A DNA stretch of 64,000 nucleotides from Lysobacterales bacterium (GTDB lineage: Bacteria > Pseudomonadota > Gammaproteobacteria > Xanthomonadales > UBA2363), in contig JAHCAT010000001.1 in assembly GCA_019634735.1 (NCBI GenBank), positions 310,001 through 374,000 of the forward strand, read 5' to 3'. Position 1 is the stretch's first letter, and each line of letters begins with the position of its first letter. A model generated the notes under the pieces. It made no database searches, was not told where the DNA came from, and worked only from the letters and a program-made list of their open reading frames with translations. The translations under genes were made by a program, and so were the position numbers. Below, one piece after another: positions 63,660-64,000 of this stretch.

Positions 63660-64000
<341 letters not shown>

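Overview
The window is a stretch of bacterial chromosome with very high GC (about 70 % by eye), dense coding on both strands and no plasmid, phage or rRNA region. Gene content points to a free-living aerobic gammaproteobacterium, most likely of the order Lysobacterales (Xanthomonadales) or a close relative. The reasons are a TraB/GumN-like protein, a YajQ c-di-GMP effector, an ECF sigma factor next to a Ser/Thr kinase with TPR repeats, a CadC-like winged-helix/TPR protein, ELWxxDGT and beta-helix exoproteins, and a recurring C-terminal D-x-I-F-x-x-G-F-E tail. This assignment is inference from families and cannot be made firm without a database search.

Layout, left to right. 1-6 kb: an ELWxxDGT repeat exoprotein that leaves the window, a DUF3228 protein, a HEIGH-type metallopeptidase-like protein, and an SGNH-type hydrolase with a cysteine-rich tail coupled to a 44-residue membrane protein. 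6-12 kb: a secreted catalase-peroxidase (katG) with a strong terminator, an extensin-like protein, an M14-like amidohydrolase/carboxypeptidase and unknown membrane proteins. 12-18 kb: a beta-helix exoprotein, a 160-bp MITE that supplies the stop codon of its neighbour, DUF2059-like and DKNYY proteins, yajQ, and a coupled membrane/secreted gene pair. 18-24 kb: aqpZ, a YkgJ-type cysteine-cluster protein, a CPA2 antiporter and a large secreted amidohydrolase. 24-26 kb: three tandem paralogous secreted proteins of unknown function. 26-29.7 kb: a tightly overlapping operon of an NRAMP-like transporter plus pxpA, pxpB and pxpC, the 5-oxoprolinase system. The transporter lacks the metal-site residues, which suggests a role in this pathway rather than in metal uptake.

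30-43 kb: a thioredoxin-like lipoprotein, CIA30, YqhA, a dienelactone hydrolase, a P-type ATPase with a small divergent CCGGC protein, an SDR, a diguanylate cyclase, a DUF885 protein with an altered motif, a catalytically degenerate REP-associated transposase beside REP-like hairpins, a BASS transporter and HutD. 43-55 kb: a lipoprotein, a lone TonB, a TraB/GumN homologue without its signature histidines, a diheme cytochrome, an ECF sigma-kinase pair, an S9 peptidase, a globin and a beta-helix exoprotein. 55-64 kb: a CadC-like regulator, membrane proteins, an AbgT transporter, mpg flanked by two members of an unnamed small-protein family (shared GYGRSSGWA), a VKOR-thioredoxin fusion, a PlsC-type acyltransferase and the end of a class III alcohol dehydrogenase.

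Most genes stand alone or in pairs with short spacers. The clearest functional unit is the pxp operon. The clearest unexplained units are the three-paralog secreted cluster, the SGNH/cysteine-rich pair and the small proteins around mpg. A diverged intergenic repeat occurs at least twice (35.5 and 42.9 kb). I saw no tRNA, rRNA or CRISPR array.
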